DNA of 64,000 nt from JAPLIS01 sp963719415 (GCA_963719415.1 OY970383.1:1351692-1415691), one strand, 5' to 3'. Shown: positions 16,316-24,854, counted from the first letter of the stretch. Translations and numbers: made by a program. The notes: generated by a model not told the origin, from the sequence alone.

Positions 16316-16999
16316 ATGTTAAATAAAAAAAACAGTACATTATTGATCGTGGCTTTGGTCGGCTTTGGGCTTTTAGGTGATCTATCAGCGGGAACTAGAA
16401 GAACACCAGCAAAAACACCGGCAAAAACGCCAGGGACCCCTTCGCAGACTGATGAAGCAAAGAGGCTCGCTGAAAAGAAAGCTTTAGAAGAGAAAGAAAA
16501 AGCTGAAGCAGCAGCAAAAAGAAGAGAAAGAGATAAAGAACTTGCAAGAGAAGCTGCAATGGGCAATGTGGAAACATATGATAAGCTTTTAACGAAACTT
16601 TATTTAGAAGCACACCCTGATGTACAAGCAATGGAAGAAAAAATGCTTGCCAAACAAAAAGCTTTGAAAGATGAAGCTGAGGCATACGCAAAAAATCCAA
16701 AATTGCCTAAGCCGTTAGAGAATCCTATACCTGACAAAGAATTTACTGATGCGCTCGTTAAAGGTGTTTCCACTATATTTGTAGGAAGTAGATATAATAC
16801 GAATAAAGATGAAGGAAGACTTGGAGGATTAGTAGGAGATGGTTTTGCTGCGTTAGGTAAAACTGACGGTACTGGTTATGCGGAAAAGAAGGCGAAGTAT
16901 GATGATTTTGCAAAAGATATGAAAACTTTACGGCTACAAGAAGAACAGATTATGAGAGCTTCTGGTGGTAGAGGTAGAGGCGGTAGAGGTCGAAGCTAG
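16316..16999 (+). CDS. Secreted protein with basic low-complexity ends
   Basis: This 227-residue protein carries a signal peptide (residues 1-23, ending GDLSAG). A short TPAKTPAKTPGTP repeat follows, then a charged helix (KRLAEKKALEEKEKAEAAAK) to about residue 85, and a globular part with FTDALVKGVSTIFVGSRYN. The C-terminus is an RGG-type tail, ASGGRGRGGRGRS, which in other proteins binds RNA. AAGGAAGGG precedes the ATG. It is the first of 18 consecutive plus-strand genes for exported proteins. I do not recognise a family and can give no function. Confidence 0.7.
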   Translation: MLNKKNSTLLIVALVGFGLLGDLSAGTRRTPAKTPAKTPGTPSQTDEAKRLAEKKALEEKEKAEAAAKRRERDKELAREAAMGNVETYDKLLTKLYLEAHPDVQAMEEKMLAKQKALKDEAEAYAKNPKLPKPLENPIPDKEFTDALVKGVSTIFVGSRYNTNKDEGRLGGLVGDGFAALGKTDGTGYAEKKAKYDDFAKDMKTLRLQEEQIMRASGGRGRGGRGRS

Positions 17000-17056
17000 A
17001 TGATAGGCGATGGTTAACTGCTCGTATAATCACCAAAAAAGTTGAGGATAAAGAGT

Positions 17057-17695
17057 ATGGAAAAACAGAAAAAAAAGAAGCTTTTGGGTTATGTTTTACC
17101 GGTACAATTACTTTTGGTTGTAGGTATGTTTGGGGTAGTATGGCATACGCATGCATCTCGGCAGACAGACCGATCAAAAGATAAGTCGAGTACTGGTGAA
17201 CAAGATTCAAAGAAAACAGATAACACAGGAACTGATGCGGACAAGAAAAAAGAGGTTACTGTTGTTACCAGTAGCAGTAGTGCAGGTAAAAGTAGCTCAG
17301 CTAAAAGTAGCTCAGCTAAAAGTAGTAGTACTGGCAAAAGTAGTAGTGCTGGCAAAAGTAGCAGTACCGTTAGAGGTCAATCAGGTGGTAAAGGTAGACG
17401 AGATATGTCTGCAGGGGAAATGGGAACTATGCCAACAAAGAGAGGACCAAGAAGAAATAATACTGAGCAAAAAGAAGAAGATATCTCGGATATGAGTGTT
17501 GAAGAATATAATCAGCATTTAAATAAAAAAATGGATGAAGTAACGACTAAAAAAGAACCATATTCTCAACGGTTTACAGAATTTACCGGCCTTGTAGAAG
17601 ATACAAAGCCTCAAGTAACTGATGCAGATCATAAGGAAAAAAAGGAGTTATGGGAGCGATTTAGAGCGGGATTAAAGGAAGCTTTGAATGTGTAG
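17057..17695 (+). CDS. Anchored protein with Ser/Lys-rich repeat and a shared C-terminal module
   Basis: I start it at ATG 17057, with GAGGATAAAGAG upstream, rather than TTG 17042. The 212-residue product has an N-terminal hydrophobic segment (LLGYVLPVQLLLVVGMFGVV), then a low-complexity region in which KSSSAKSSSTGKSSSAG recurs, and a folded-looking C-terminus. Its last 30 or so residues (KEKKELWERFRAGLKEALNV) resemble the end of the 81-residue protein at 40692 (DKKDAWEAFTEDLKHSLKV). The two share a small helical module of unknown role. The stop TAG is followed by degenerate repeats of the last codons. Confidence 0.65.
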   Translation: MEKQKKKKLLGYVLPVQLLLVVGMFGVVWHTHASRQTDRSKDKSSTGEQDSKKTDNTGTDADKKKEVTVVTSSSSAGKSSSAKSSSAKSSSTGKSSSAGKSSSTVRGQSGGKGRRDMSAGEMGTMPTKRGPRRNNTEQKEEDISDMSVEEYNQHLNKKMDEVTTKKEPYSQRFTEFTGLVEDTKPQVTDADHKEKKELWERFRAGLKEALNV

Positions 17696-17780
17696 TAATG
17701 TTGAATGTGTAGTAATGGTGCATGTGTAATAATGTTGTCTAGTAATAATGTTGTCTAGTAATAATCTGTAGTAATGTTGA
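17690..17780 (+). repeat. Degenerate short tandem repeats after the gene
   Basis: The phrase GAATGTGTAGTAATGTT and shorter relatives (TGTCTAGTAATAATGT) recur about six times. They contain the stop codon region of the preceding gene, as if the gene end had been copied by slippage. Confidence 0.6.
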
Positions 17781-17804
17781 TTAAAAAAGAGAGAGGAAAG
17801 AGAC

Positions 17805-18158
17805 ATGTCTTATAAGCAACAAAAATTGATTTTTTTTCTCTCTCTTGGGTTCTTTACTATGACATTTACTCTTAATAATAGCAGATCAATGGTGCTTCCT
17901 AGAGCGTCAATAGCTCATCAATTAAGCGAGAATGATTATTATATATCGTTAAAAAACGAATCGGCTCGAATGATTGATTTTTGGAAAAAGTTGAAGTGGC
18001 CGATTAGTAAAAAAGAGCGTGAGCTTAAAAGATGGAAAGTAAGAACAATGCCATTAGGACGTGATGCCATTAACGATGATGGCGAAGATTCTCGAAAAAT
18101 GCAAATATGGCGTGCTGCATATGTAAAATTACAACGATATGCACGATTGCGATTTTAA
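17805..18158 (+). CDS. Small secreted basic protein
   Basis: A 117-residue open frame behind GAGAGGAAAGAGAC. Residues 6-25 form a signal-peptide-like hydrophobic stretch (KLIFFLSLGFFTMTFTL). The mature part is basic, with KKLKWPISKKERELKRWKV and a C-terminal YVKLQRYARLRF. No family is recognised. It lies in the run of exported-protein genes but does not share the GFLNLDAG leader. Its own promoter is not evident, so it may be read from upstream. Confidence 0.6.
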   Translation: MSYKQQKLIFFLSLGFFTMTFTLNNSRSMVLPRASIAHQLSENDYYISLKNESARMIDFWKKLKWPISKKERELKRWKVRTMPLGRDAINDDGEDSRKMQIWRAAYVKLQRYARLRF

Positions 18159-18172
18159 ATATAACTCGGGGG

Positions 18173-18245
18173 CCCATCGTGAGAATGGGGTATTAATCGG
18201 ATTCCCGTCGCCAGATGGGGATTATAATCGTGGGAATAGAAAGGA
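18173..18245. repeat. Diverged element A core
   Basis: Two units, ATGGGGTATTAATCGG and ATGGGGATTATAATCG, are separated by ATTCCCGTCGCCAG. They match the element A core GGTGGGGTATAATTCGGGG...CCGCCGAG at reduced identity. No terminal repeats are visible here. Confidence 0.5.
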
Positions 18246-18279
18246 GGTTGTCAGTATTATTTTAAATTTTTAAAAAATA

Positions 18280-18309
18280 TTGCAATTTGAAACTAAGTGT
18301 TGGTATATT
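18280..18309 (+). promoter_or_regulatory. Family promoter box
   Basis: TTGCAA at 18280-18285, TTTGAAA in the 18-bp spacer, TATATT at 18304-18309. It serves the 18362 gene. Confidence 0.7.
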
Positions 18310-18361
18310 ATAAATAGAAAGAATAAAAATATATTATTTTTGTGTTACAAAGAAAAGGAGC

Positions 18362-18919
18362 ATGATGATGAGTATAAAAAAAATAGCATTTTTGATGGTT
18401 TCAATTTTTACGCTGGCAAATCTTACGGATCTTACAGCAGGCGGAAGACGACGTTCTGCAAAAAATCGTAGACCAAACCAAGTAGAAGAAAGTGTAGTCG
18501 AAGAAACGGTAGTTGAACAAGAAGAGCCAATGGCCAGAACTCGGATGAGTCCTGCGGATCATGCATCAATGTTACAAAGAGACATTGCAGCTATTTTGAA
18601 TGATCGTCGTATGAGCGATCAAAATAAAGAAGCAGCGCTTAAGGATCTGATTTCACCGTCAGCGGGTATGTCAGTGGGTATGTCGGGGGGCATGAATAAT
18701 CGTGCAGCTGGCATGGATAATCGCGAGGAAGGGCGTATGGTACGTTACGCAGATCCAGTGTCACAAGCAAAACAAAATGTCGAAAATTCGAGAGCACAAG
18801 AAAAAGTAGCAAGAAGACAAGTGGCGGCAGCAAAAGCAGAAGAAAAAGCAGCTGAAGCAGAACAAAAAGTAGTGGAAGCGCAAAGCGAAGCAGCAGATCA
18901 AGGCGAAACAACCGAATAA
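18362..18919 (+). CDS. Secreted protein related to the GFLNLDAG family by its leader
   Basis: The start is one of three ATGs in a row behind AAAGGAG. The 185-residue protein has a leader MSIKKIAFLMVSIFTLANLT ending DLTAGGRRR, clearly similar to the MSIKKIG...GFLNLDAGR leaders of the next eight genes. The mature part has an acidic/hydrophobic stretch, a methionine/glycine repeat (GMSVGMSGGMNNRAAGMDN) and a C-terminal alanine/lysine helix (VAAAKAEEKAAEAEQKVVEA). The function is unknown. Confidence 0.65.
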   Translation: MMMSIKKIAFLMVSIFTLANLTDLTAGGRRRSAKNRRPNQVEESVVEETVVEQEEPMARTRMSPADHASMLQRDIAAILNDRRMSDQNKEAALKDLISPSAGMSVGMSGGMNNRAAGMDNREEGRMVRYADPVSQAKQNVENSRAQEKVARRQVAAAKAEEKAAEAEQKVVEAQSEAADQGETTE

Positions 18920-19002
18920 ATTGAAAAAGAGAGAGTAAGTACGTATTAATGAAAATTCAGAATATATTAAGAATATATAATGTATAAAGTGAAGGAATGC
19001 GA

Positions 19003-19902
19003 ATGATGAGTATAAAAAAAATAGGAGCTTTAGCTCTTACTCTAATAATAGCAGCTGGATTTTTAAATCTAGATGCAGGTAGACCAACAGGTGGAATTCG
19101 TTATCGAGCAAGTGATCCTCGGTCTCGTCAAGAAATAGGGCTAGAACGTAGAGAAACAGCTAAGAGCATGTCGGCGGTGGTGAACGGGATGAGAAATATA
19201 TTGTATAATGATGCTTTAGATGCTGCTACTAAAATGCGATTGATCCGTGAGCAGGCAAGTTTATTTGGAAAGTCTGAAGAAGAAATACGTCAAATGGCGG
19301 CTCGTAAAGATCAAGACGCAGCGGCAAAAGTAAGAGCTCTTGATGAAGCGGCTAAAGAATTGGAAAGAAAGCAAGCAATAGCTGAAGCTAATCCAACAGA
19401 CCCTAAAGCACAACAAGATTTAGTGCAAGCTAAGGCAGGATGGACTATAGCGCAAAAGGCGATGCTTGCAGCGGCTGGCGCAGCAGTTCTTTTTGGTACC
19501 ACTTATTTAGGATCTAAGGCGGTAGGTAGATATGCAAAACCAGGTGAGGATTCTTGGGCAAGTAAATTTGCAAGCGTTGCGCCTGACGTGGAAGAAGCAT
19601 TTAAAAATATGTCAAACAGGACTAGAGATTTTCTTGGGATGGGTGAAGGACCGGGCGCTTTTAGTAGACTTAAAGGATGGTGGAGTGGGCCAGCAGGAAC
19701 AGAAGCACCAGCAGGAGCACCAGGAGCAGGAGCACCAGGAGCAGGAGCACTAGGAGCAACAAAGACTCCGGCAAAGGGACCGGCACCAGCAAGCGAGGAG
19801 AATGCGCTTAGCAGATGGTGGAGGGGTAGTAAAGCACCAGCACCAGCAGCACCAGCACCAGCAAACCCACCAGCAGCAGCAAACCCAGCAGCAGCAGAAT
19901 AA
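19003..19902 (+). CDS. GFLNLDAG-family secreted protein 1
   Basis: ATG at 19003 has GAAGGA at proper distance; the frame also allows 18997. The leader is KKIGALALTLIIAAGFLNLDAG. The mature part has a helical segment (GLERRETAKSMSAVVNGMRN...SLFGKSEEEIRQMAARKD), an Ala/Gly hydrophobic segment near residue 150 (AQKAMLAAAGAAVLFGTTYL) that may span a membrane, then YAKPGEDSW and an alanine/proline-rich tail. Both motifs recur in the 20802 gene, and the first in the shortened 20124 gene, so these three form one subfamily. A strong terminator follows. The function is unknown. Confidence 0.7.
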   Translation: MMSIKKIGALALTLIIAAGFLNLDAGRPTGGIRYRASDPRSRQEIGLERRETAKSMSAVVNGMRNILYNDALDAATKMRLIREQASLFGKSEEEIRQMAARKDQDAAAKVRALDEAAKELERKQAIAEANPTDPKAQQDLVQAKAGWTIAQKAMLAAAGAAVLFGTTYLGSKAVGRYAKPGEDSWASKFASVAPDVEEAFKNMSNRTRDFLGMGEGPGAFSRLKGWWSGPAGTEAPAGAPGAGAPGAGALGATKTPAKGPAPASEENALSRWWRGSKAPAPAAPAPANPPAAANPAAAE

Positions 19903-19930
19903 CCATAGTACAATAGTAGCTAATTTTAAC

Positions 19931-19973
19931 AAGAGAGAGAGGGAGGGCGCAAGCCCTCCTCTCTCTCTTGTTT
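19931..19973 (+). terminator. Strong terminator with GCAA loop
   Basis: AAGAGAGAGAGGGAGGGC pairs with GCCCTCCTCTCTCTCTT across a GCAA tetraloop, with one bulged G. TTG and a T run follow. Related hairpins end three neighbouring paralogs. Confidence 0.85.
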
Positions 19974-20036
19974 TTAGTGTCGGATTATATTGTTTTTTTG
20001 GAGCTCTCTATCAAAAATAGTCTCGAGCGTAATTTG

Positions 20037-20066
20037 TTGCAATTTGAAACTAAATATTGATATGTT
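20037..20066 (+). promoter_or_regulatory. Family promoter box
   Basis: TTGCAA at 20037-20042, TTTGAAA, TATGTT at 20061-20066. The surrounding 80 bp are nearly identical to those at 20715, so the promoter was duplicated with its gene. Confidence 0.65.
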
Positions 20067-20123
20067 GTAAATAGAAAGAATAAAAATAGATTATTTTGTG
20101 TTACAAAGAGAAGGGGCATGAGG

Positions 20124-20579
20124 ATGAGTATAAAAAAAATAGGAGTTTTAGCTCTTATTCTCATAATAGCAACTGGATTTTTAAATGTGGATGCGGATAG
20201 AATGCCAGATGGGGTAGAAATAGGGTTTGAGGGTAGAGAAACAGCAAAGAGCGTGTTTGCTGTGGTGAACGGGATAAGAAGTATACTGGATAATGATGAT
20301 TTAGATGCCGTTACTAAAATACGATTGATCCGAGAGCAGGCACGTTTATTTGAAAGGTTTGAAGAAGAAATACGTCAAATGGGGGCTCGTAAAGATGCTG
20401 AAGCAGCAGAAAAAGCAATTGCGCCAGCAACAACATCAGCACCAGCAACAACATCAGCAGGAGAACAAACAGCTGCAGAGAAAGCGCGTGCTGATCAAAT
20501 ACGTCAGCGTGTGCGATCAGAAAACGCTAGGCTGGAACAACGAGCAGTAAACTCAGTAGGACAAGTAAAACAACCATAG
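20124..20579 (+). CDS. GFLNLDAG-family secreted protein 2, shortened
   Basis: The 151-residue protein has the leader KKIGVLALILIIATGFLNVDA and the first shared segment (GRETAKSVFAVVNGIRSILD...FEEEIRQMGARKD). Compared with its neighbours it lacks the Ala/Gly hydrophobic segment and the YAKPGEDSW region. In their place stands a threonine/alanine repeat (APATTSAPATTSAGEQ) and a basic helix. It looks like an internally deleted copy that keeps an intact frame and promoter. Leader changes (NVDAD for NLDAG) suggest weaker constraint. The function is unknown. Confidence 0.65.
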   Translation: MSIKKIGVLALILIIATGFLNVDADRMPDGVEIGFEGRETAKSVFAVVNGIRSILDNDDLDAVTKIRLIREQARLFERFEEEIRQMGARKDAEAAEKAIAPATTSAPATTSAGEQTAAEKARADQIRQRVRSENARLEQRAVNSVGQVKQP

Positions 20580-20714
20580 TACAATAGTAGCTAATTTTGG
20601 TTAGCAATATTAGTTAGCAATAGGGGGGCACAAGTCCTCCTCTCTCTTGTTTTTAGCGTTAGGTATATCGTTTTTTTGGAACTATATATTAAAAATAGCC
20701 TTGAGCGTAATTTG

Positions 20715-20744
20715 TTGCAATTTGAAACTAAATATTGATATGTT
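20715..20744 (+). promoter_or_regulatory. Family promoter box
   Basis: TTGCAA at 20715-20720, TTTGAAA, TATGTT at 20739-20744, 58 bp before the 20802 start. Confidence 0.65.
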
Positions 20745-20801
20745 GTAAATAGAAAGAATAAAAAGAGATTGTTTTGTGTTACAAAGAGAAGGGGCATGAG
20801 G

Positions 20802-21830
20802 ATGAGTATAAAAAAAGTAGGATTTTTAGCTTTTGGTCTCATAATAGCAACTGGATTTTTAAATTTAGATGCGGGTAGACGCGCAGGTAGAATTTCTTAT
20901 CCGGCAAGTGATGTTCGATCTCGTACGCAGGCTGGTCGTCAGGCAATCGGGTTAGAGCGTAGAGAGACAGCTAAGAGCATGGCTGCTATAGTGAATGGGA
21001 TAAGAGATATATTGTATAATGATAATTTAGATTCTACTACTAAAATAGGAATGGTACGTGAGCAAGCGACTTTATTTGGAAAATCAGAAGAAGAAATACG
21101 TCAAATAGCAGATCATAAAGATTCTGAAGCTGCAGCAAAAGTAAAAGCTCTTGAAGAAGCAACAAGAGAATTGGAAAGAAAACAAGCACTAGCTGATGCT
21201 AATCCAGAAAACCCTCAAGTACAACGAGAATTAGTGCAAGCTAAGGCAGGATGGAGTAGAGCGCAAAAGGCGATGCTTGCAGCGGTTGGTACAGCAGCTC
21301 TTTTTGGTACCACTTATTTAGCGTCTAAGGCGGTAGATAAATATGCAAAACCAGGTGAGGATTCTTGGGAAGTAACGAAGAGATTTGCAGAATTTGCACC
21401 TGCGGTGGAAGATGCATTTAGAAATATGGGAACTACGACTAAAGATTTGCTTGGACTGGGTGAAGGTAAGGGTGCTTTGACTAGAATTCAAGAATGGTGG
21501 AAAGGTTCAACGGTAGAAGCAGAAAATAGAAAGAAAACAGAAGAACAGAGAAAAGAAGAACCTAAAGAACAAGCAGAAGCAAGACAAAATAAAATTAAAA
21601 AACAAGTAGAACAGCGGGAGCCAAGAGTAGAAGAAGCTCGAGCACAACAAGCAGCAGCAGAAGCAGAAGCAGCAAGAAAACGCAAAATACAAGAACTACG
21701 GGTATTAGGAAAAGAACAAGAAGCAGCAGCACGAGCAGCACGAGCAAAAGTAAAAGCAGCAAAAGCAGCAGCAGAAGCAGAATCGGGAGCAGAAGCAGAA
21801 TCGGGAGCAGAAGCAGAATCGGGAGCATAA
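20802..21830 (+). CDS. GFLNLDAG-family secreted protein 3
   Basis: ATG 20802 (GAAGGGG upstream; 20796 also possible) gives 342 residues. Leader KKVGFLAFGLIIATGFLNLDAG; mature segments GLERRETAKSMAAIVNGIRD and AQKAMLAAVGTAALFGTTYL match family member 1 closely, followed by YAKPGEDSW. The C-terminal 120 residues differ: a charged coiled coil (EEQRKEEPKEQAEARQNKIK) and a terminal repeat ESGAEAESGAEAESGA. Thus the front is conserved and the tail is exchanged. The function is unknown. Confidence 0.7.
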   Translation: MSIKKVGFLAFGLIIATGFLNLDAGRRAGRISYPASDVRSRTQAGRQAIGLERRETAKSMAAIVNGIRDILYNDNLDSTTKIGMVREQATLFGKSEEEIRQIADHKDSEAAAKVKALEEATRELERKQALADANPENPQVQRELVQAKAGWSRAQKAMLAAVGTAALFGTTYLASKAVDKYAKPGEDSWEVTKRFAEFAPAVEDAFRNMGTTTKDLLGLGEGKGALTRIQEWWKGSTVEAENRKKTEEQRKEEPKEQAEARQNKIKKQVEQREPRVEEARAQQAAAEAEAARKRKIQELRVLGKEQEAAARAARAKVKAAKAAAEAESGAEAESGAEAESGA

Positions 21831-21883
21831 CAACCATAGTACAATAATAGCTAATTTTGGTTAGCAATTAGTTAGCAAAAATA

Positions 21884-21908
21884 AGGGAGGGCGCAAGCCC
21901 TCCTTTTT
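21884..21908 (+). terminator. Terminator with GCAA loop
   Basis: GGAGGGC, GCAA, GCCCTCC, then TTTTT. It is a perfect 7-bp stem and is repeated exactly at 23345. Confidence 0.85.
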
Positions 21909-21964
21909 CTTGTTTTCAATGCCAGCAATATCGTTTTTTGGAGCTATAAACGAACGCAATATTG

Positions 21965-21994
21965 TTGCTATTTGAAATAGCGATCGTTTATATT
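21965..21994 (+). promoter_or_regulatory. Family promoter box
   Basis: TTGCTA at 21965-21970, TTTGAAA, TATATT at 21989-21994. A second TATAAAGAC lies further down at a fixed distance in the relatives at 23425, 24855, 26368 and 29454. Confidence 0.65.
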
Positions 21995-22106
21995 GAGTAG
22001 TATAAAGACTTTTTTTTGAATAAAAATGTGTGTAATTAGTATGGTTAAAAATAAGATAAAGATACTTGGGAAATAAAGTATTAAAAATAATAGAGGGAGT
22101 GTAATC

Positions 22107-23036
22107 ATGATACAGAGAAAAAAAATAGGAGCTTTCGTCCTTGCTTTTATTCTAGCAACTGGATTTTTAAATCTAGATGCAGGTATGGGCGTCCGTTCTA
22201 CGCAACTTCGAAAACCATTTCAAAAACCAGTTTTACTTCCAAATCAGACTATTAAAAACGGGACTAGGATGGTTGATAGAAGAGTAATCGGGCAAGCCGG
22301 ACAGGCTAGAGAGAATAAAGGGTTCTGGGAGAGTGTACAAGAGAAGGGGCTGATTGAAGGATTGAAATCGTGGTGGAATGGCTCTCAAGAGGTTAGAGCG
22401 GATAAGGTAGAATCAGCTAAAAGAGAGCAAGCTCGTGAGCTGCTAGAAAAAAATGCGGTAGCGCGTAAAACTGCCGATGGCATAGAGCAAAAATTACAAC
22501 AAGAGACTGATCCAAGCAAAAAGGCTTGGCTTACAAGTCAGTTAGAAACTCTTAAACAATTTATGGTAAATAATAAAAAGGCGTTGGGCGCTTTAGGTGC
22601 TTTAGCTGTTGCTGCAGGTACGGCTGTTTATTTTGCACCAACAAAAGGAGCAAAATCCGCTGAAGAATTTGTAGGACAAGAGCCCGTGCTGGAGCAAGGA
22701 GTATTAGAGCAAGAGGCAGCGTTAGACCAAGCCGCTCAAATGCCAGCTAAAGAAACGCCAGAAACAAGTCTGGAGTCGCCCGGGTCAGTGCCATTAACAG
22801 GTGAAGAAACACAAACATCGTCGTTACCTTCTTTACTATCGGCAAATCAATCGCCGGCGTCTCCGTCATCGCTAGCGTTAACAGAAGGCCAAGGTCAAGA
22901 ATTAACAACAGCGCCAGAAGAATCAACAATAGCGCCAGAAGAATCAACAACAACGCCAGAAGAATCAACATCGTGGCAATTGATAAAGCAATCTCTGGCA
23001 GGGCCAATATCAAACAATCTGTCTGATGAAGAATAG
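22107..23036 (+). CDS. GFLNLDAG-family secreted protein 4
   Basis: This 309-residue protein (GAGGGAG before the ATG) has the leader KKIGAFVLAFILATGFLNLDAG. The mature part has TQLRKPFQKPVLLPNQ, a helix ending KKAWLTSQLETLKQFMVNN and a hydrophobic segment KALGALGALAVAAGTAVYFA, then a glutamate/threonine/serine-rich tail with APEESTIAPEESTTTPEES. It is almost identical to the next gene. It ends at a TAG, after which a further coding-like tail continues (see 23037), so it may be truncated. The function is unknown. Confidence 0.7.
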   Translation: MIQRKKIGAFVLAFILATGFLNLDAGMGVRSTQLRKPFQKPVLLPNQTIKNGTRMVDRRVIGQAGQARENKGFWESVQEKGLIEGLKSWWNGSQEVRADKVESAKREQARELLEKNAVARKTADGIEQKLQQETDPSKKAWLTSQLETLKQFMVNNKKALGALGALAVAAGTAVYFAPTKGAKSAEEFVGQEPVLEQGVLEQEAALDQAAQMPAKETPETSLESPGSVPLTGEETQTSSLPSLLSANQSPASPSSLALTEGQGQELTTAPEESTIAPEESTTTPEESTSWQLIKQSLAGPISNNLSDEE

Positions 23037-23292
23037 CAGAGCATGGCTTTGCAGCTAAAGCAAAAGGTGGAGGCGCGGAGAGAGCATTTAGCGAAGAATA
23101 CAGGAATGGGAGCAGAGACAACCAGAATGGCTTAAGCGTCGCTTAGAAGATGATGCGAAGCAAAGAAAGGGAGAAAGTCAGGACGAACGTGAACGGAAAG
23201 AACGTGAGCAGAGCGCGCAGCTGCACGCAGAATGGGAGTTATGGGCCAAGCACAATGGCTTAGAAAAGGAATCGAGAAAGGTTAGTGAATAA
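23037..23292 (+). pseudogene. Lost C-terminal tail of family protein 4
   Basis: After the TAG, codons continue QSMALQLKQKVEARREHLA, then the reading shifts by one base to EWEQRQPEWLKRRLEDDAKQ and runs to KESRKVSE and TAA at 23292. The composition matches the charged tail of the 24998 paralog. One stop plus one frameshift separate it from the gene. Confidence 0.65.
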
Positions 23293-23343
23293 TAATATGA
23301 GTAACTAATTAATATTAGTTATCGCAATTGGTTAGCAAAAATA

Positions 23344-23368
23344 AGGGAGGGCGCAAGCCCTCCTTTTT
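23344..23368 (+). terminator. Terminator with GCAA loop
   Basis: Same hairpin as at 21884: GGAGGGC, GCAA, GCCCTCC, TTTTT. It lies beyond the decayed tail, which supports the view that the original gene ended at 23292. Confidence 0.85.
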
Positions 23369-23424
23369 CTTGCTTTCAATGCCAGCAATATCGTTTTTTG
23401 GAGCTATAAACGAACGCAATATTG

Positions 23425-23454
23425 TTGCTATTTGAAATAGCGATCGTTTATATT
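23425..23454 (+). promoter_or_regulatory. Family promoter box
   Basis: TTGCTA at 23425-23430, TTTGAAA, TATATT at 23449-23454, identical to the copy at 21965. Confidence 0.65.
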
Positions 23455-23566
23455 GAGTAGTATAAAGACTTTTTTTTGAATAAAAATGTGTGTAATTAGT
23501 ATGGTTAAAAATAAGGTAAAGATACTTGGGAAATAAAGTATTAAAAATAATAGAGGGAGTGTAATC

Positions 23567-24463
23567 ATGATACGTAAAAAAAAAATAGGGACTTTCGCCT
23601 TTGCTTTTATTCTAGCAACTGGATTTTTAAATCTAGATGCAGGTATGGGCGTCCGTTCTACGCAACTTCGAAAACCATTTCAAAAACCAGTTTTACTTCC
23701 AAATCAGACTATTAAAAACGGGACCAGGCTGACGGGAGAGAATAAAGGGTTCTGGGAAAGTGTACAAGAGAAGGGGCTGATTGAAGGATTGAAATCGTGG
23801 TGGAATGGCTCTCAAGAGGTTAGAGCGGATAAGGTAGAATCAGCTAAAAGAGAGCAAGCTCGTGAGCTGCTAGAAAAAAATGCGGTAGCGCGTAAAACTG
23901 CCGATGGCATAGAGCAAAAATTACAACAAGAGACTGATCCAAGTAAAAAGGCTTGGCTTACAAGTCAGTTAGAAACTCTTAAACAATTTATGGTAAATAA
24001 TAAAAAGGCGTTGGGCGCTTTAGGTGCTTTAGCTGTTGCTGCAGGTACGGCTGTTTATTTTGCACCAACAAAAGGAGAAAAACCTGCTGAAGAATTTGTA
24101 GGACAAGAGCCCGTGCTGGAGCAAGGAGTATTAGAGCAAGAGGCAGCGTTAGACCAAGCCGCTCAAATGCCAGCTAAAGAAACGCCAGAAACAAGTCTGG
24201 AGTCGCCCGGGTCAGTGCCATTAACAGGTGAAGAAACACAAACATCGTCGTTACCTTCTTTACTATCGGCAAATCAATCGCCGGCGTCTCCGTCATCGCT
24301 AGCGTTAACAGAAGGCCAAGGTCAAGAATTAACAACAGCGCCAGAAGAATCAACAACAGCGCCAGAAGAATCAACAACAACGCCAGAAGAATCAACATCG
24401 TGGCAATTGATAAAGCAATCTCTGGCAGGGCCAATATCAAACAATCTGTCTGATGAAGAATAG
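23567..24463 (+). CDS. GFLNLDAG-family secreted protein 5
   Basis: The 298-residue product is a duplicate of the preceding gene. Leader KKIGTFAFAFILATGFLNLDAG; the mature protein is the same apart from a loss of 13 residues after NGTR, a lost-and-changed junction to GENKGFWESV, and a few substitutions (KGEKPAEEF for KGAKSAEEF). It also ends at TAG with a coding-like tail beyond. The two copies must have separated recently. The function is unknown. Confidence 0.7.
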   Translation: MIRKKKIGTFAFAFILATGFLNLDAGMGVRSTQLRKPFQKPVLLPNQTIKNGTRLTGENKGFWESVQEKGLIEGLKSWWNGSQEVRADKVESAKREQARELLEKNAVARKTADGIEQKLQQETDPSKKAWLTSQLETLKQFMVNNKKALGALGALAVAAGTAVYFAPTKGEKPAEEFVGQEPVLEQGVLEQEAALDQAAQMPAKETPETSLESPGSVPLTGEETQTSSLPSLLSANQSPASPSSLALTEGQGQELTTAPEESTTAPEESTTTPEESTSWQLIKQSLAGPISNNLSDEE

Positions 24464-24718
24464 CAGAGCATGGCTTTGCAGCTAAAGCAAAAGGTGGAGG
24501 CGCGGAGAGAGCATTAGCGAAGAATACAGGAATGGGAGCAGAGACAACCAGAACGGCTTAAGCGTCGCTTAGAAGATGATGCGAAGCAAAGAAAGGGAGA
24601 AAGTCAGGAGGAACGTGAACGGAAAGAACGTGAGCAGAGCGCGCAGCTGCACGCAGAATGGGAGTTATGGGCCAAGCACAATGGCTTAGAAAAGGAATCG
24701 AGAAAGGTTAGTGAATAA
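24464..24718 (+). pseudogene. Lost C-terminal tail of family protein 5
   Basis: Here the whole tail is in the gene's own frame: QSMALQLKQKVEARREH, TAG, RRIQEWEQRQPERLKRR and on to KESRKVSE, TAA at 24718. Only two TAG codons (24461 and about 24515) interrupt 85 codons. TAG ends several other genes here, so recoding is unlikely and decay is the simpler reading. Confidence 0.65.
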
Positions 24719-24854
24719 TAATATGAGTAACTAATTAATATTAGTTATCGCAATTGGTTAGCAAAGATGGGGAGGAGGTGTAAGCCCTCTCTTTTTTTTT
24801 GCTTTTAATGCCAGAGATATTGCTGCTTTAGAACCATAAACGAGCGTAGCATTG

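Larger units (their letters stand above)
21884..24767 (+). repeat. Tandem segmental duplication, about 1.4 kb unit
   Basis: Copy 1 (about 21884-23343) and copy 2 (about 23344-24767) each hold terminator hairpin, promoter box, gene and stop-interrupted tail, and are nearly identical throughout. Copy 2 has lost an in-frame 39-bp stretch early in the gene and one T in the tail (GCATTTAGCG versus GCATTAGCG). A third, more diverged relative starts at 24768. Confidence 0.9.

Noticed and set aside
23037..24718. Reassignment of TAG to an amino acid, suggested by the open tails
   Set aside because: TAG is the normal stop of several intact genes here (for example 16999, 17695, 41649), and copy 1 also needs a frameshift.
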